Assembly: GCF_014649855.1 (NCBI RefSeq)
Contig: NZ_BMTV01000005.1
Location: 141,248-205,247, forward strand
Length of the DNA stretch: 64,000 nt
DNA from: Streptomyces roseolus
GTDB taxonomy: Bacteria; Actinomycetota; Actinomycetes; Streptomycetales; Streptomycetaceae
Reading direction: 5' to 3'
Numbering within the stretch: position 1 is the first letter of the stretch; the number at the start of each line of letters is the position of its first letter. Below, piece after piece: positions 9,254 to 17,304 of the stretch. The notes beneath the pieces were generated by a model that did not search any database, was not told the DNA's origin, and saw only the letters and a list, made by a program, of their open reading frames with translations. Position numbers and translations under genes: made by a program.

Positions 9254-9969
9254 TAGCCCAGCCGCTCCAGGAGCGCCGGCAGGGCCGTGCCGATCGGCTC
9301 GCGCAGGACCTCGGCGGCGAGCGGGTCGTACGGGGTCGGCTCGGCGTTCACGATGATCAGCCGGGCCCCGTGCTCGGCCGCGATCCCGGCCAGCGAGGCC
9401 GCGGGCTGCACCTGGAGGCTCGTGCCGACCGCGACGAACACCTCGGCCGCCTTGGCCACCGACATCGCGTTGCCGAGGACCACCGGGTCGAGCCGCTGCC
9501 CGAACATCACGGTCGCCGGCTTCAGGATCCCGCCGCAGTCCCGGCAGGCGGGGTCCGGGTCGCCGGCGTCCAGGCGTTCCAGGGCCTCGGCCATCGGCGA
9601 GCGGGCGTGGCAGGCCGTGCACACCACCGACCGGGCGGTGCCGTGCAGTTCGAACACCTTGCGGTCCGGCACCCCGGCGGCCTGGTGCAGACCGTCCACA
9701 TTCTGCGTGATCACCCGCAGCGCGTTCCCGGTCCGCTCGTACGCCGCGATCGCGCGGTGCGCCGCGTTGGGCTCCGCCGTCAGGACCGGGGCGTCGCGCC
9801 GCATCAGCCAGGAGCGGCGGCGGACCTCCGGATCGGCCATGTACGGCCCGTAGGTGACCAGCCGTTCGGCCTCGGGGTCCCGCCGCCACAGGCCGTTCGG
9901 CCCCCGGTAGTCCGGGATGCCCGAGTCCGTGGAAATACCGGCACCGCTGAGGATCGCGACCATCGTCAT
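9253..9969 (-). CDS. cobB: Sirtuin, NAD-dependent protein deacylase
   Basis: A 238-residue SIR2-family enzyme that removes acetyl or other acyl groups from lysine, consuming NAD+. Motifs in order: AILSGAGISTDSGIPDYRG (residues 6-24), TQNVDGLHQAAG with the catalytic His (about 95), four zinc Cys in CTACHA and CRDCGG, VAVGTSLQVQPAA (about 178) and INAEPTPYD-like IIVNAEPTP (about 200). The length matches bacterial class III/U sirtuins. The start at 9969 shares a 64-base divergent region with the VapB-like gene. The stop TAG overlaps the right end of the MITE-like element. Confidence 0.93.
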   Translation of the reverse strand: MTMVAILSGAGISTDSGIPDYRGPNGLWRRDPEAERLVTYGPYMADPEVRRRSWLMRRDAPVLTAEPNAAHRAIAAYERTGNALRVITQNVDGLHQAAGVPDRKVFELHGTARSVVCTACHARSPMAEALERLDAGDPDPACRDCGGILKPATVMFGQRLDPVVLGNAMSVAKAAEVFVAVGTSLQVQPAASLAGIAAEHGARLIIVNAEPTPYDPLAAEVLREPIGTALPALLERLG

Positions 9970-10004
9970 GGCGGGAGGGTAGGCACCCCGGACCGGCTCC
10001 CGCG

Positions 10005-10027
10005 ACCGGGTTTCCCGGTGCTAGGTT
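10005..10027 (+). promoter_or_regulatory. Palindrome ACCGGG-TTT-CCCGGT next to a leaderless -10 (TAGGTT)
   Basis: A perfect 6-bp inverted repeat (10005-10019) abuts TAGGTT at 10022-10027, which is 6 bases before the VapB-like ATG. The placement suits an autoregulatory operator, as antitoxins often bind their own promoter. It also lies within the short divergent region shared with the sirtuin gene. Confidence 0.45.
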
Positions 10028-10033
10028 CCGCAC

Positions 10034-10237
10034 ATGGCCAAGGTGAACATCGCGCTCGACGCCGAACTCGTCGTGGAAGTCATGGTCCTGGCGGGCGTCG
10101 GCAGCCCGCAGGACGCCGTGGAGGCCGTCGTCCGCGACTACATCGCGCGCGGCCACCGCACGGAGGCGAGGACCGCCACCCGCGACGAGGCGAACCGCAC
10201 CGGCGAGATGCTGCCCCCGGAGCCCCCGCAGGGATGA
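10034..10237 (+). CDS. Orphan VapB-like (type II antitoxin family) small protein
   Basis: A 67-residue protein: MAKVNIALDAELVVEVMVLAGVGSPQDAVEAVVRDYIARGH, then a polar tail. The short N-terminal beta strand followed by two helices is the ribbon-helix-helix pattern of the VapB antitoxins found in actinobacteria. No PIN-domain toxin or any other partner lies downstream: the next gene is a leftward NUDIX hydrolase. It is therefore an orphan, perhaps a DNA-binding regulator. The ATG is fixed by a leaderless -10 box 6 bases upstream. Confidence 0.72.
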   Translation: MAKVNIALDAELVVEVMVLAGVGSPQDAVEAVVRDYIARGHRTEARTATRDEANRTGEMLPPEPPQG

Positions 10238-10423
10238 CCGCCCCGCGGACCGGGACCGGACCGGCGCGCCCGGCCGGTCACCGGCGGCTGCTCCGGCGTC
10301 CTCGCCGCCGGGATCCCGCCGGCGGCCTTCGCGACGCCGCTGACGCCCGCGGCGGTCACGAGCTCCCACGACCGGGACGGGGAAGGCCCCACATCCGCCC
10401 CGCGGCGCCTCGGTGACGGGACG

Positions 10424-10918
10424 TCAGGCGTCGGCGGGCAGGCCGTTCACCAGTTCCGCCGGACCGCTCCCGTCGGCCAGGGCGCGCAGGCCGGCCAGCA
10501 CCCGGGGGCCCAGGCTGCCCTGGAGGTGGCCCGGCACCTCGGACGGCTCGATCAGCTTCCAGGAGACCAGCTCGGCCTCCTGGAGCCGGATCTCCGCGAA
10601 CCGCTCCTCGGAGAGCACCCCGCCGTCGTACAGGTAGGCCACCACCGGCGGCCGGGCCGGTCCCTGCGCCCAGTCCACCGCGATCAGCGGCCCCGGCGGC
10701 ACGTCCAGACCGATCTCCTCCAGGGTCTCCCGGCGGGCCGCCTGCCGGGGCGTCTCGCCCGCGTCGGACTCGACCGTGCCGCCCGGCAGGACCCAGCCCT
10801 CGCGGTAGGTCGGCCGCACGACGAGGATCCGCCCCCGGCCGTCCCGGAAGAGCACGGCGGCACCGGCGAGGACCCGGGGGAGGCCGGCGATGTACGTGGC
10901 GTAATCGGTGACAGTCAC
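10424..10918 (-). CDS. NUDIX hydrolase
   Basis: A 164-residue pyrophosphohydrolase with an intact Nudix box: GGTVESDAGETPRQAARRETLEEIGLDV, containing the G-x5-E-x7-REUxEExGU pattern near residues 47-69. It hydrolyses a nucleoside-diphosphate-linked substrate that cannot be named from sequence. The GTG at 10918 is preferred to upstream starts because TACGCT (10930-10925, reverse strand) lies 6 bases before it, a leaderless arrangement. The 186 bases to the VapB-like gene hold no other gene that I can support. Confidence 0.88.
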   Translation of the reverse strand: MTVTDYATYIAGLPRVLAGAAVLFRDGRGRILVVRPTYREGWVLPGGTVESDAGETPRQAARRETLEEIGLDVPPGPLIAVDWAQGPARPPVVAYLYDGGVLSEERFAEIRLQEAELVSWKLIEPSEVPGHLQGSLGPRVLAGLRALADGSGPAELVNGLPADA

Positions 10919-10989
10919 GGCGCCAGCGTAGCCAGGCGGAGCGTCCGCCCGGCGGGTTGGCGGACACTCGCCCCGTCGAAGCCGTCCAC

Positions 10990-11040
10990 CGCGCCGCGCA
11001 CCCGGTCGCGCCGCGCACCCGGTCGCGCCGCGCACCCGGT
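10990..11040. repeat. 17-bp tandem repeat, three perfect copies
   Basis: The unit CGCGCCGCGCACCCGGT is repeated exactly three times, followed by a partial fourth unit. It lies in the 258-base space between the NUDIX and BCCT transporter genes, upstream of the NUDIX promoter. It is too short and uniform to be a CRISPR array. It may be replication slippage or a cluster of protein-binding sites. Confidence 0.85.
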
Positions 11041-11176
11041 CGCGCGGCGGCTCCGGCCGCCGCGGCGGGATCGCCGCCGCCCCGCACGGCACCCCGGCGA
11101 CCGGTCCGGCCGCCGAGGATCCGGTAGGCGAGGCCGGGTCCGGCGGCCGACGGCCGATCCGCGGTCGCGCCGCCCG

Positions 11177-12886
11177 TCACGCCCCGCCCTCCCGCGGCGG
11201 CTCGCCGCCCTCCACGTCGGCGCGGGAGCGGGCCGCGCGGCGCAGCCGGTGGTGCCGGGAGCCGCCGCCCTGCTCGGTCATCGCCTCGCCGACCAGGGCC
11301 CGCACCGCGTCCCGCATCCCGTGCAGGGCGTGGTGGCGGGCCGGGCCCGCACCCGGGTCCTCGCGGAGCTCCCGCACCAGCGCCCAGCAGAGCACCAGCA
11401 TGACCACCACGAACGGCAGGGCCACCAGGATCGTCGCCGTCTGGAGCGAGTTCAGGCCGCCCGCGACCAGCAGCACCGCCGCGACGGCCGCCATGAGCAC
11501 GCCCCAGGTGACCACCAGCCAGGTCGGCGGGTGCAGCGAGCCGCGGCTGGTCAGCGAGCCCATGACGAGCGAGGCCGAGTCGGCGCTGGTGACGAAGTAG
11601 GTCATCACCAGGAGCATCGCCACGACCGAGGTGACCGTGCCGAGCGGCAGCGCCTCCAGCATCGCGAAGAGCGAGGCCTCCGCCCCGTCCTTCACCGCCG
11701 TCGCCAGGTCGGCCTCGCCGGTCGACTCCAGGCGGATCGCGGTGCCGCCCATCACGCAGAACCAGACGACCGTCGCCCCGGACGGCACGAGCAGCACGCC
11801 CATCAGGAACTCCCGGATCGTCCGGCCGCGCGAGATCCGGGCGATGAACGTGCCGACGAAGGGCGCCCAGGACAGCCACCACGCCCAGTAGAAGATCGTC
11901 CAGGCGCCCAGCCAGTCGCGGTCGGTGAACGCGCCGGTGCGGCTCGCCATCGGCAGCAGCTCGTGGAGGTAGCCGCCGGCCGAGGCCGGGACGGTGTCCA
12001 GGACGTAGACGGTCGGGCCGAGCAGGAAGACGAAGAGCGCCAGGCAGGCGGCGAGCACGATGTTCAGCGTCGACAGCCACTTCACGCCCTTGTGCAGGCC
12101 CGAGAAGGCCGACAGGACGAACGCCGCCGACAGCGAGGCGATGATGATCAGCTCGGTGGCCGTGGAGTCCTCGACGCCCAGCGTGAGGTTCAGCCCCTCC
12201 GCCACCTGGAGCGCCCCCAGGCCCAGACTGGTCGCCGTGCCGAAGACGGTCGCGAAGACCGCGAGCAGGTCGATCGCCCTGCCCTGCCAGGACGCGGCCC
12301 GGCGCTCGCCGAGGAGCGGCACGAAGGCGCTGCTCAGCCGGTTGCCGCGGCCCTTGCGGAAGCCCGCGTACGCCAGGGCGAGGCCGGCGATGCCGTAGAT
12401 CGCCCACGGGGTCAGCGTCCAGTGGAAGAAGGAGTACTCCATCGCCGTCCGGGCCGCTGCGCCCGTGCCGGCCGGGGCGCCGCTGTCCGGCGGCGGGCTC
12501 AGGAAGTGCTGGAGCGGCTCGCCGACGCCGTAGAACATCAGGCCGATGCCCATGCCGGCGCTGAACATCATCGCGATCCACGCCAGGTTCGTGAACTCCG
12601 GCTCCGAGTCGTCCGCGCCGAGCCGGATCCGGCCGTACCGGCTCAGGGCGAGCACCACGCACAGCACCAGGAAGGCGTCCGCGGCGACCACGAACAGCCA
12701 GGCGAAGTTGGACAGGACCCAGGAGAGGGCGGCGGAGGAGGCGCTGTCGAAGGAGTCCTTGCCGAGCGCCGCCCAGCCGACCACCCCGACGACGGCGGCC
12801 ACGCCGATCCCGATGACCTGCGCGTCGGGCGTGTGCCGTTCCGGTACGTGATCCGGAGACGGCGCCTCGTTCATATCCGTGCTCAT
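11177..12886 (-). CDS. BCCT-family transporter (betaine/choline/carnitine type)
   Basis: A 569-residue integral membrane carrier expected to import a quaternary-ammonium compatible solute such as glycine betaine or choline, driven by Na+ or H+. About 12 hydrophobic segments run from residue 22 to 510. Family signatures include the Gly-rich FSAGMGIGLMFYGVGEP in TM3 and the Trp-rich FYWAWWLSWAPFVGTFIARISRGRT of TM8, which forms the cation-binding aromatic box. The C-terminal tail is basic and may be osmosensory. It is divergent from glycerate kinase, separated by 112 bases. Family assignment is firm; the substrate is inferred. Confidence 0.92.
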   Translation of the reverse strand: MSTDMNEAPSPDHVPERHTPDAQVIGIGVAAVVGVVGWAALGKDSFDSASSAALSWVLSNFAWLFVVAADAFLVLCVVLALSRYGRIRLGADDSEPEFTNLAWIAMMFSAGMGIGLMFYGVGEPLQHFLSPPPDSGAPAGTGAAARTAMEYSFFHWTLTPWAIYGIAGLALAYAGFRKGRGNRLSSAFVPLLGERRAASWQGRAIDLLAVFATVFGTATSLGLGALQVAEGLNLTLGVEDSTATELIIIASLSAAFVLSAFSGLHKGVKWLSTLNIVLAACLALFVFLLGPTVYVLDTVPASAGGYLHELLPMASRTGAFTDRDWLGAWTIFYWAWWLSWAPFVGTFIARISRGRTIREFLMGVLLVPSGATVVWFCVMGGTAIRLESTGEADLATAVKDGAEASLFAMLEALPLGTVTSVVAMLLVMTYFVTSADSASLVMGSLTSRGSLHPPTWLVVTWGVLMAAVAAVLLVAGGLNSLQTATILVALPFVVVMLVLCWALVRELREDPGAGPARHHALHGMRDAVRALVGEAMTEQGGGSRHHRLRRAARSRADVEGGEPPREGGA

Positions 12887-12998
12887 GTGAGCCCACTATG
12901 GTGGGACATTTCGCTTTATCCGGGGGTGGCACGCCGTCTGGCCGTACGGATAGGGTCGGCCCTGGCGCGACTGCCTGTTCGAAAGCAAGGGATGCAAG

Positions 12999-14150
12999 GT
13001 GACGGACGGAGCAGCAACTCAGGTCGCTCACGTGCTCGTGGCGGCCGACAAGTTCAAGGGCTCGCTCACGGCCGTGCAGGTCGCGGAGCGGGTCACGGCG
13101 GGGCTCCGGAAGGTCGTCCCCGGCCTCTCGGTCGAGGCCCTGCCCGTCGCCGACGGCGGCGACGGCACGGTCGCGGCGGCCGTCGCGGCGGGCTTCGACC
13201 GCCACGAGGTACGGGTCACGGGACCGGTCGGCGATCCGGTCACCGCCGCGTTCGCGCTGCGCGGCACCACCGCGGTCGTCGAGATGGCGGAGGCGTCCGG
13301 CCTCCAGCTCCTCCCCGCCGGTACGTTCGCCCCGCTGACCGCCACGACGTACGGCTCCGGCGAGCTGCTGCGCGCGGCGCTCGACGCGGGCGCCACCACG
13401 ATCGTCTTCGGCGTGGGCGGCAGCGCCACCACCGACGGCGGCGCCGGCATGCTCGCCGCGCTCGGCGCCCGCTTCTTCGACGCGGCCGGCGAGCCCGTCG
13501 GCCCCGGCGGCGCGGCCCTCGCGGAGCTCGCCTCCGCCGACCTGACCGCCCTCGACCCGCGCTTCGCCGGCGTCGAGTTCATCCTCGCCAGCGACGTCGA
13601 CAACCCGCTGACCGGCCCCAAGGGCGCGCCCGCCGTCTACGGCCCGCAGAAGGGCGCCACGCCCGAGGACGTCGACACCCTGGACGCGGCCCTCGCGCAC
13701 TACGCCCAGGTCCTGGAGAAGGCGATCGGCCCGAAGGCCACCGAGCTCGCCGCCTCGCCCGGCGCCGGCGGCGCCGGCGGCATCGGCTACGGCGCCCTCC
13801 TCCTCGGCGCGAGCTTCCGCCCCGGCATCGAGCTGATGCTGGAGGTCCTCGGCTTCGCCCCCGCCCTGGAGCGCGCCACCCTGGTCATCACCGGCGAGGG
13901 CTCCCTCGACGAGCAGACCCTCCACGGCAAGGCCCCCGCGGGCGTCGCCGCCGCCGCCCGCGCGGCCGGCAAGGAGGTCGTCGCCGTCTGCGGCCGCCTC
14001 GCCCTCCCGCCGGAGACCCTGGGCGCCGCCGGCATCCGCCGCGCCTACCCCCTCTCCGCCCTGGAGCCCGACCCCGCCAGGTCCATCCCGAACGCCGGCC
14101 CCCTCCTGGAGCGGGTCGCGGCGGACATCGCCCGGGACTTCCTGGCGTAG
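12999..14150 (+). CDS. Glycerate kinase (GlxK/GarK family)
   Basis: A 383-residue ATP-dependent kinase that phosphorylates D-glycerate, feeding glyoxylate or serine breakdown products into glycolysis. It begins VLVAADKFKGSLTAVQVAERV (substrate-binding Lys region). It continues with PVADGGDGTVAAAVAAGF, VGGSATTDGGAGMLAALGA and GEGSLDEQTLHGKAPAGVA, all hallmark motifs of this family. The GTG at 12999 has AAGG close upstream and a TAGGGT -10-like element about 45 bases away. It may have a metabolic link to the glyoxylate produced by the ethylmalonyl-CoA cluster in this window, but it is not adjacent to it. Confidence 0.92.
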   Translation: MTDGAATQVAHVLVAADKFKGSLTAVQVAERVTAGLRKVVPGLSVEALPVADGGDGTVAAAVAAGFDRHEVRVTGPVGDPVTAAFALRGTTAVVEMAEASGLQLLPAGTFAPLTATTYGSGELLRAALDAGATTIVFGVGGSATTDGGAGMLAALGARFFDAAGEPVGPGGAALAELASADLTALDPRFAGVEFILASDVDNPLTGPKGAPAVYGPQKGATPEDVDTLDAALAHYAQVLEKAIGPKATELAASPGAGGAGGIGYGALLLGASFRPGIELMLEVLGFAPALERATLVITGEGSLDEQTLHGKAPAGVAAAARAAGKEVVAVCGRLALPPETLGAAGIRRAYPLSALEPDPARSIPNAGPLLERVAADIARDFLA

Positions 14151-14159
14151 TCCTCGCAC

Positions 14160-14185
14160 GGCCGGGCGCCCCCGGGGGCCCGGCC
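14160..14185. terminator. GC-rich hairpin between convergent genes
   Basis: GGCCGGG and CCCGGCC arms enclose a second GCCCCC/GGGGGC pairing. The hairpin lies just after glycerate kinase and before the end of the leftward PucR-type gene, so it can end both transcripts. Confidence 0.6.
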
Positions 14186-14193
14186 CCGACGTC

Positions 14194-15393
14194 TCACCCC
14201 TGCGCCGTCAGCCGGAACGCGTCCAGCGCCAGGGTCATCTCGGTGAGGTCCCGCGGGCGGGACAGCGACCGGGACGTCAGCTGCTCCAGGCGCCGCAGCC
14301 GGTTGAAGACCGTGTTGCGGTGGCAGTAGAGGCGGCCGGCCGCCCGGCCCGCCGAGCCCTCGCAGTCCAGCCAGGCGTCCAGGGTCTCCAGGAGGACCGC
14401 GCGGTCCGCCGGGTCCAGTTCCAGGAGGCCGCCGAGGACGTCCGTGACGAGGAGTTCGGCCAGGTCGGGGCGGCCGACGATCAGGGCGCCCGCCATCCGC
14501 CGGTCCAGGCGGACCACCTGCCGGCTGCCGGGCGGGCAGGTGCGCAGGGCGAGTTCGGCGAGGCGGCGGGCGCGGCCCAGCTCCGTCAGGCCCGTGACGA
14601 CCGGGCTGATGCCGCCCGGGCCCGGGGCCCGCCCGTCGAGGACATCCGCCAGCGCGTCGAGGCCCGTGCCGTCGGCGAGCGCCACCACCCCGATCTCGCA
14701 GTCCGCCCGCATCCGCCACAGGAACCGCAGCCCCTCCGCCCGCACCTGGCGGTGGAAGGGCTCCCGATCCTCCCGGCGGTCCGGCCGCAGCACCACCACC
14801 GCGTACCGCCCCAGCTCCGGCAGGTCCAGGCCCGCCGCCGCCCGCGCCACCATCTCCGGCGTCCGCTCGCCTTCGAGGAGGGCGTCGAGGAGCGCCTGGA
14901 GCTGCTCGTCCGTGCGCCGCCGCAGCTCCGCCTCCGTCGCCCGGTACGCCTCCGAGGCCCGGTCCGCCTGCGCGTCCACCGCCGACCAGACGGTCGTCGC
15001 CGACTGCATCAGCGCCGCCAGCTGGGCCGCGTCCGGGCCCGCGCCCTCGATCAGCGCGTCCCACACCAGGTGCCCCGCGTGCCGGTACGCGTGCACCACC
15101 AGCTCCAGCGGCATGCCCTGCTCGGCCCGCCGCCGGCCCATCAGCTCCGCGTGCTCCAGGTCCCGCCGGGGCGAGTGCCGGGGAGCCGAGATCATCTCGA
15201 TGCCGATCCTGATCGCCTCGTGCGCCTCCTGCCAGTGCTGGTCGTACGGCACGATCCGCCCGTAGGCGGGCTCGTACGCGTGCAGTTCCGCCAGATGCTC
15301 GTCCACCAGTTCCGGCACCCGCTCCAGAAGCGCCGTGCACGCGTGGGCGAGCACCTTCCAGTCGTCACCGGTCCGCCGTCTGCGCCGTCCCAT
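14194..15393 (-). CDS. PucR/CdaR-type transcriptional regulator
   Basis: A 399-residue cytoplasmic regulator. The N-terminal half (about 10-180) is a helical sensor-like domain, the middle resembles the GGDEF-derived CdaR region, and the C-terminus carries the PucR helix-turn-helix (SAGRAAGRLYCHRNTVFNRL, about residues 345-365). It is divergently placed 208 bases from the branched-chain amino-acid-type ABC operon, so it is the prime candidate for controlling that operon in response to the transported solute. The ATG at 15393 is chosen because homologous-looking sequence (MGRRRRRTGDDW) begins there. The ligand is unknown. Confidence 0.85.
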   Translation of the reverse strand: MGRRRRRTGDDWKVLAHACTALLERVPELVDEHLAELHAYEPAYGRIVPYDQHWQEAHEAIRIGIEMISAPRHSPRRDLEHAELMGRRRAEQGMPLELVVHAYRHAGHLVWDALIEGAGPDAAQLAALMQSATTVWSAVDAQADRASEAYRATEAELRRRTDEQLQALLDALLEGERTPEMVARAAAGLDLPELGRYAVVVLRPDRREDREPFHRQVRAEGLRFLWRMRADCEIGVVALADGTGLDALADVLDGRAPGPGGISPVVTGLTELGRARRLAELALRTCPPGSRQVVRLDRRMAGALIVGRPDLAELLVTDVLGGLLELDPADRAVLLETLDAWLDCEGSAGRAAGRLYCHRNTVFNRLRRLEQLTSRSLSRPRDLTEMTLALDAFRLTAQG

Positions 15394-15447
15394 GCCGGGA
15401 GCATCCACCGCCTGGCGCCCCCACGGCAACGCCCTGACGCGCGGTGT

Positions 15448-15461
15448 TGTGCGCGTGCACA
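15448..15461. promoter_or_regulatory. Candidate operator TGTGC-GCGT-GCACA in the liv/regulator divergent region
   Basis: A 14-base palindrome with 5-bp arms lies 55 bases before the PucR-type start and about 140 bases before livF. It could be the binding site of the divergent regulator. Evidence is positional and structural only. Confidence 0.35.
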
Positions 15462-15601
15462 GCCCTCCGGCGGCCCCGCTGGTCACCGGCAGCGTTTGCG
15501 GCGCCGGACGTGGACGGACCCTCCGGCACGGTGCTGGGGTGAGCGACCGAACGGCCGAGTAGCACGCACGGGTAACAACGGCGGCCGGGGAAAGGGGAGT
15601 C

Positions 15602-16462
15602 ATGGGAGGTACCGCACCCGCCCTGACGGTGACGGACCTGACGGCGGGATACGGACCGGTGCACGCGCTGCGGCGCGTCTCGCTGACCGTGCCCGCCGGG
15701 GCCGTCGTCACCGTCCTCGGCGGCAACGGCGCCGGCAAGTCCACACTGCTGCGGGCGGTCTCGCGCACCCTGCGGTTCCACGGCGGCGCCGTGGTCTCCG
15801 GCACGGTCGCCGCCGCCGGCCGGCCGCTCGACGGGCTGCCGCCCGACCGCGTCGTCGCCGCCGGCGTCTGCCAGGTCCCCGAGGGCCGCCAGGTCTTCGC
15901 CCGCATGACCGTCGAGGACAACCTGCGGGCCGGCGGCCTCGCCCGGCGCGGCGACCGCACCGCCAAGGCCGCCGCCCTGCGCCGCGTCCACGAGCTCTTC
16001 CCCGTCCTCGCCGAGCGCGCCCGGCAGCCCGCCGGGCTGCTCTCCGGCGGCGAACAGCAGATGCTCGCCGTCGGCCGCGCCCTCATGGCCGCCCCCGAAC
16101 TGCTCCTCCTCGACGAGCCCTCGCTCGGGCTCGCCCCCCTGATGGCCGCCCGCATCGCCGACGCCGTCCGGGAGATCAACGCCCAGGGCACGGCCGTCCT
16201 CCTCGTCGAGCAGAACGCGGCACTGGCACTGAAGCTCGCCTCCCACGCGTACGTCCTGGAGGTCGGCGAGGTCACCCTCTCCGGCCCCGCCGACGAACTC
16301 GCCGCCTCCGACGAGGTCCGCCGCCGCTACCTCGGCGTCGTGGACGCCGAGGCGGCGGAGGACGCCGCCCGCGCCCGCGCCGCCCACCCCGTCCTGTCCC
16401 GCTGGGACGAAGCGGCCCGGGCCCCCGCCCGCGGCCCGCGCCGCAAGGAGACCCCCAGATGA
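15602..16462 (+). CDS. livF: Branched-chain amino-acid-type ABC transporter ATPase (LivF-like)
   Basis: A 286-residue cytoplasmic ATP-binding subunit. Walker A is GGNGAGKST (about residue 42), the Q-loop region is VCQVPEGRQVFARMTVEDNL, the signature is LSGGEQQML (about 140) and Walker B is LLLLDEPSLGLAP. The 'PEGR..F..ltV.eNL' form is typical of LivF. First gene of a five-gene unit whose neighbours overlap at start/stop codons, which indicates translational coupling. AAAGGGGAG precedes the ATG. It has a longer C-terminal tail than E. coli LivF. Confidence 0.92.
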   Translation: MGGTAPALTVTDLTAGYGPVHALRRVSLTVPAGAVVTVLGGNGAGKSTLLRAVSRTLRFHGGAVVSGTVAAAGRPLDGLPPDRVVAAGVCQVPEGRQVFARMTVEDNLRAGGLARRGDRTAKAAALRRVHELFPVLAERARQPAGLLSGGEQQMLAVGRALMAAPELLLLDEPSLGLAPLMAARIADAVREINAQGTAVLLVEQNAALALKLASHAYVLEVGEVTLSGPADELAASDEVRRRYLGVVDAEAAEDAARARAAHPVLSRWDEAARAPARGPRRKETPR

Positions 16463-17304
16463 CCACCCCGGACGAGCCGACCGTGCCCGCCCCGCGCACC
16501 CCCGCCCCCGGCGCCGCACCGGCCCGCGACGACGTCCCCGCCCTCACCGTCACCGGCCTCACCGTCCGCTTCGCCGGGCTCACCGCCCTCGACGGCGTCG
16601 ACTTCACCGTCCGCCCCGGCACCGTGCACGCCCTCATCGGGCCCAACGGCGCCGGCAAGTCCACCTGCTTCAACGTGCTCTCCGGGGTGTACAGGGCCAC
16701 CTCCGGCTCCGTGCGCCTCGGCACCCACGAGCTGACCGAACTGCCCCCGCACAGGATCGCCGACCTCGGCGTCGGCCGGATCTTCCAGAACCTGGCGCTG
16801 CCGCCGCGCGCCACCGTCGAGGACAGCCTCATGCTCGGCCGCCACCGGCTCACCCGCACCGGCTTCCTCGCCGCCGGGCTCCGGCTGCCCTCCGCCGCCC
16901 GCGAGGAGGCCCGGCACCGGGCCCGCGTCCGCGAGATCGCCGACTTCGTCGGCCTCGGCGACCAGCTGACGAAACCCGCGGGCTCGCTCCCGTACGGCCA
17001 GCAGAAGCTCGCCGAGCTGGCCCGCGCCCTCTGCATGGAGCCCACCCTGCTCCTCCTCGACGAACCCGTCGCCGGCATGACCGCCGACGAACGCCGCCGC
17101 ACCGCCGCCGTCATCGCCGGCGTCCGCGACGGCCTCGGCATCTCCGTGCTCCTCGTCGAGCACGACATGGGCCTCGTCATGCGGCTAGCCGACTCCGTCA
17201 CCGTCCTCGAATTCGGCCGCCGCATCGCCGACGGCAGCCCCGCCGACGTACAGAACGACCCGGCGGTCGTCCGCGCCTACCTCGGAGAGGAGACCGCCGC
17301 GTGA
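16459..17304 (+). CDS. livG: Branched-chain amino-acid-type ABC transporter ATPase (LivG-like)
   Basis: A 281-residue second ATPase of the same importer. An N-terminal Pro/Ala-rich extension of about 25 residues precedes the domain. Walker A is GPNGAGKST (about 60), followed by GRIFQNLALPPRATVEDSLMLGRH, the signature LPYGQQKLAELARAL (a LivG-type replacement of LSGGQ), Walker B LLLLDEPVAGM and LLVEHDMGLVMRL. Its ATG overlaps the TGA of livF by four bases (ATGA). Confidence 0.93.
   Translation: MTTPDEPTVPAPRTPAPGAAPARDDVPALTVTGLTVRFAGLTALDGVDFTVRPGTVHALIGPNGAGKSTCFNVLSGVYRATSGSVRLGTHELTELPPHRIADLGVGRIFQNLALPPRATVEDSLMLGRHRLTRTGFLAAGLRLPSAAREEARHRARVREIADFVGLGDQLTKPAGSLPYGQQKLAELARALCMEPTLLLLDEPVAGMTADERRRTAAVIAGVRDGLGISVLLVEHDMGLVMRLADSVTVLEFGRRIADGSPADVQNDPAVVRAYLGEETAA

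Noticed and set aside
10034..10237. Complete VapBC toxin-antitoxin module
   Set aside because: No PIN-domain or other toxin gene adjoins the VapB-like gene; the next gene is a leftward NUDIX hydrolase.
7291..10416. Open frame of over 1000 codons on the forward strand across alkA, ogt and the sirtuin gene
   Set aside because: It is Arg/Pro-rich with no recognisable motif and lies in the wrong frame of well-supported genes.
10990..11040. CRISPR array or iteron origin
   Set aside because: Only three direct copies without spacers, and no replication gene nearby.
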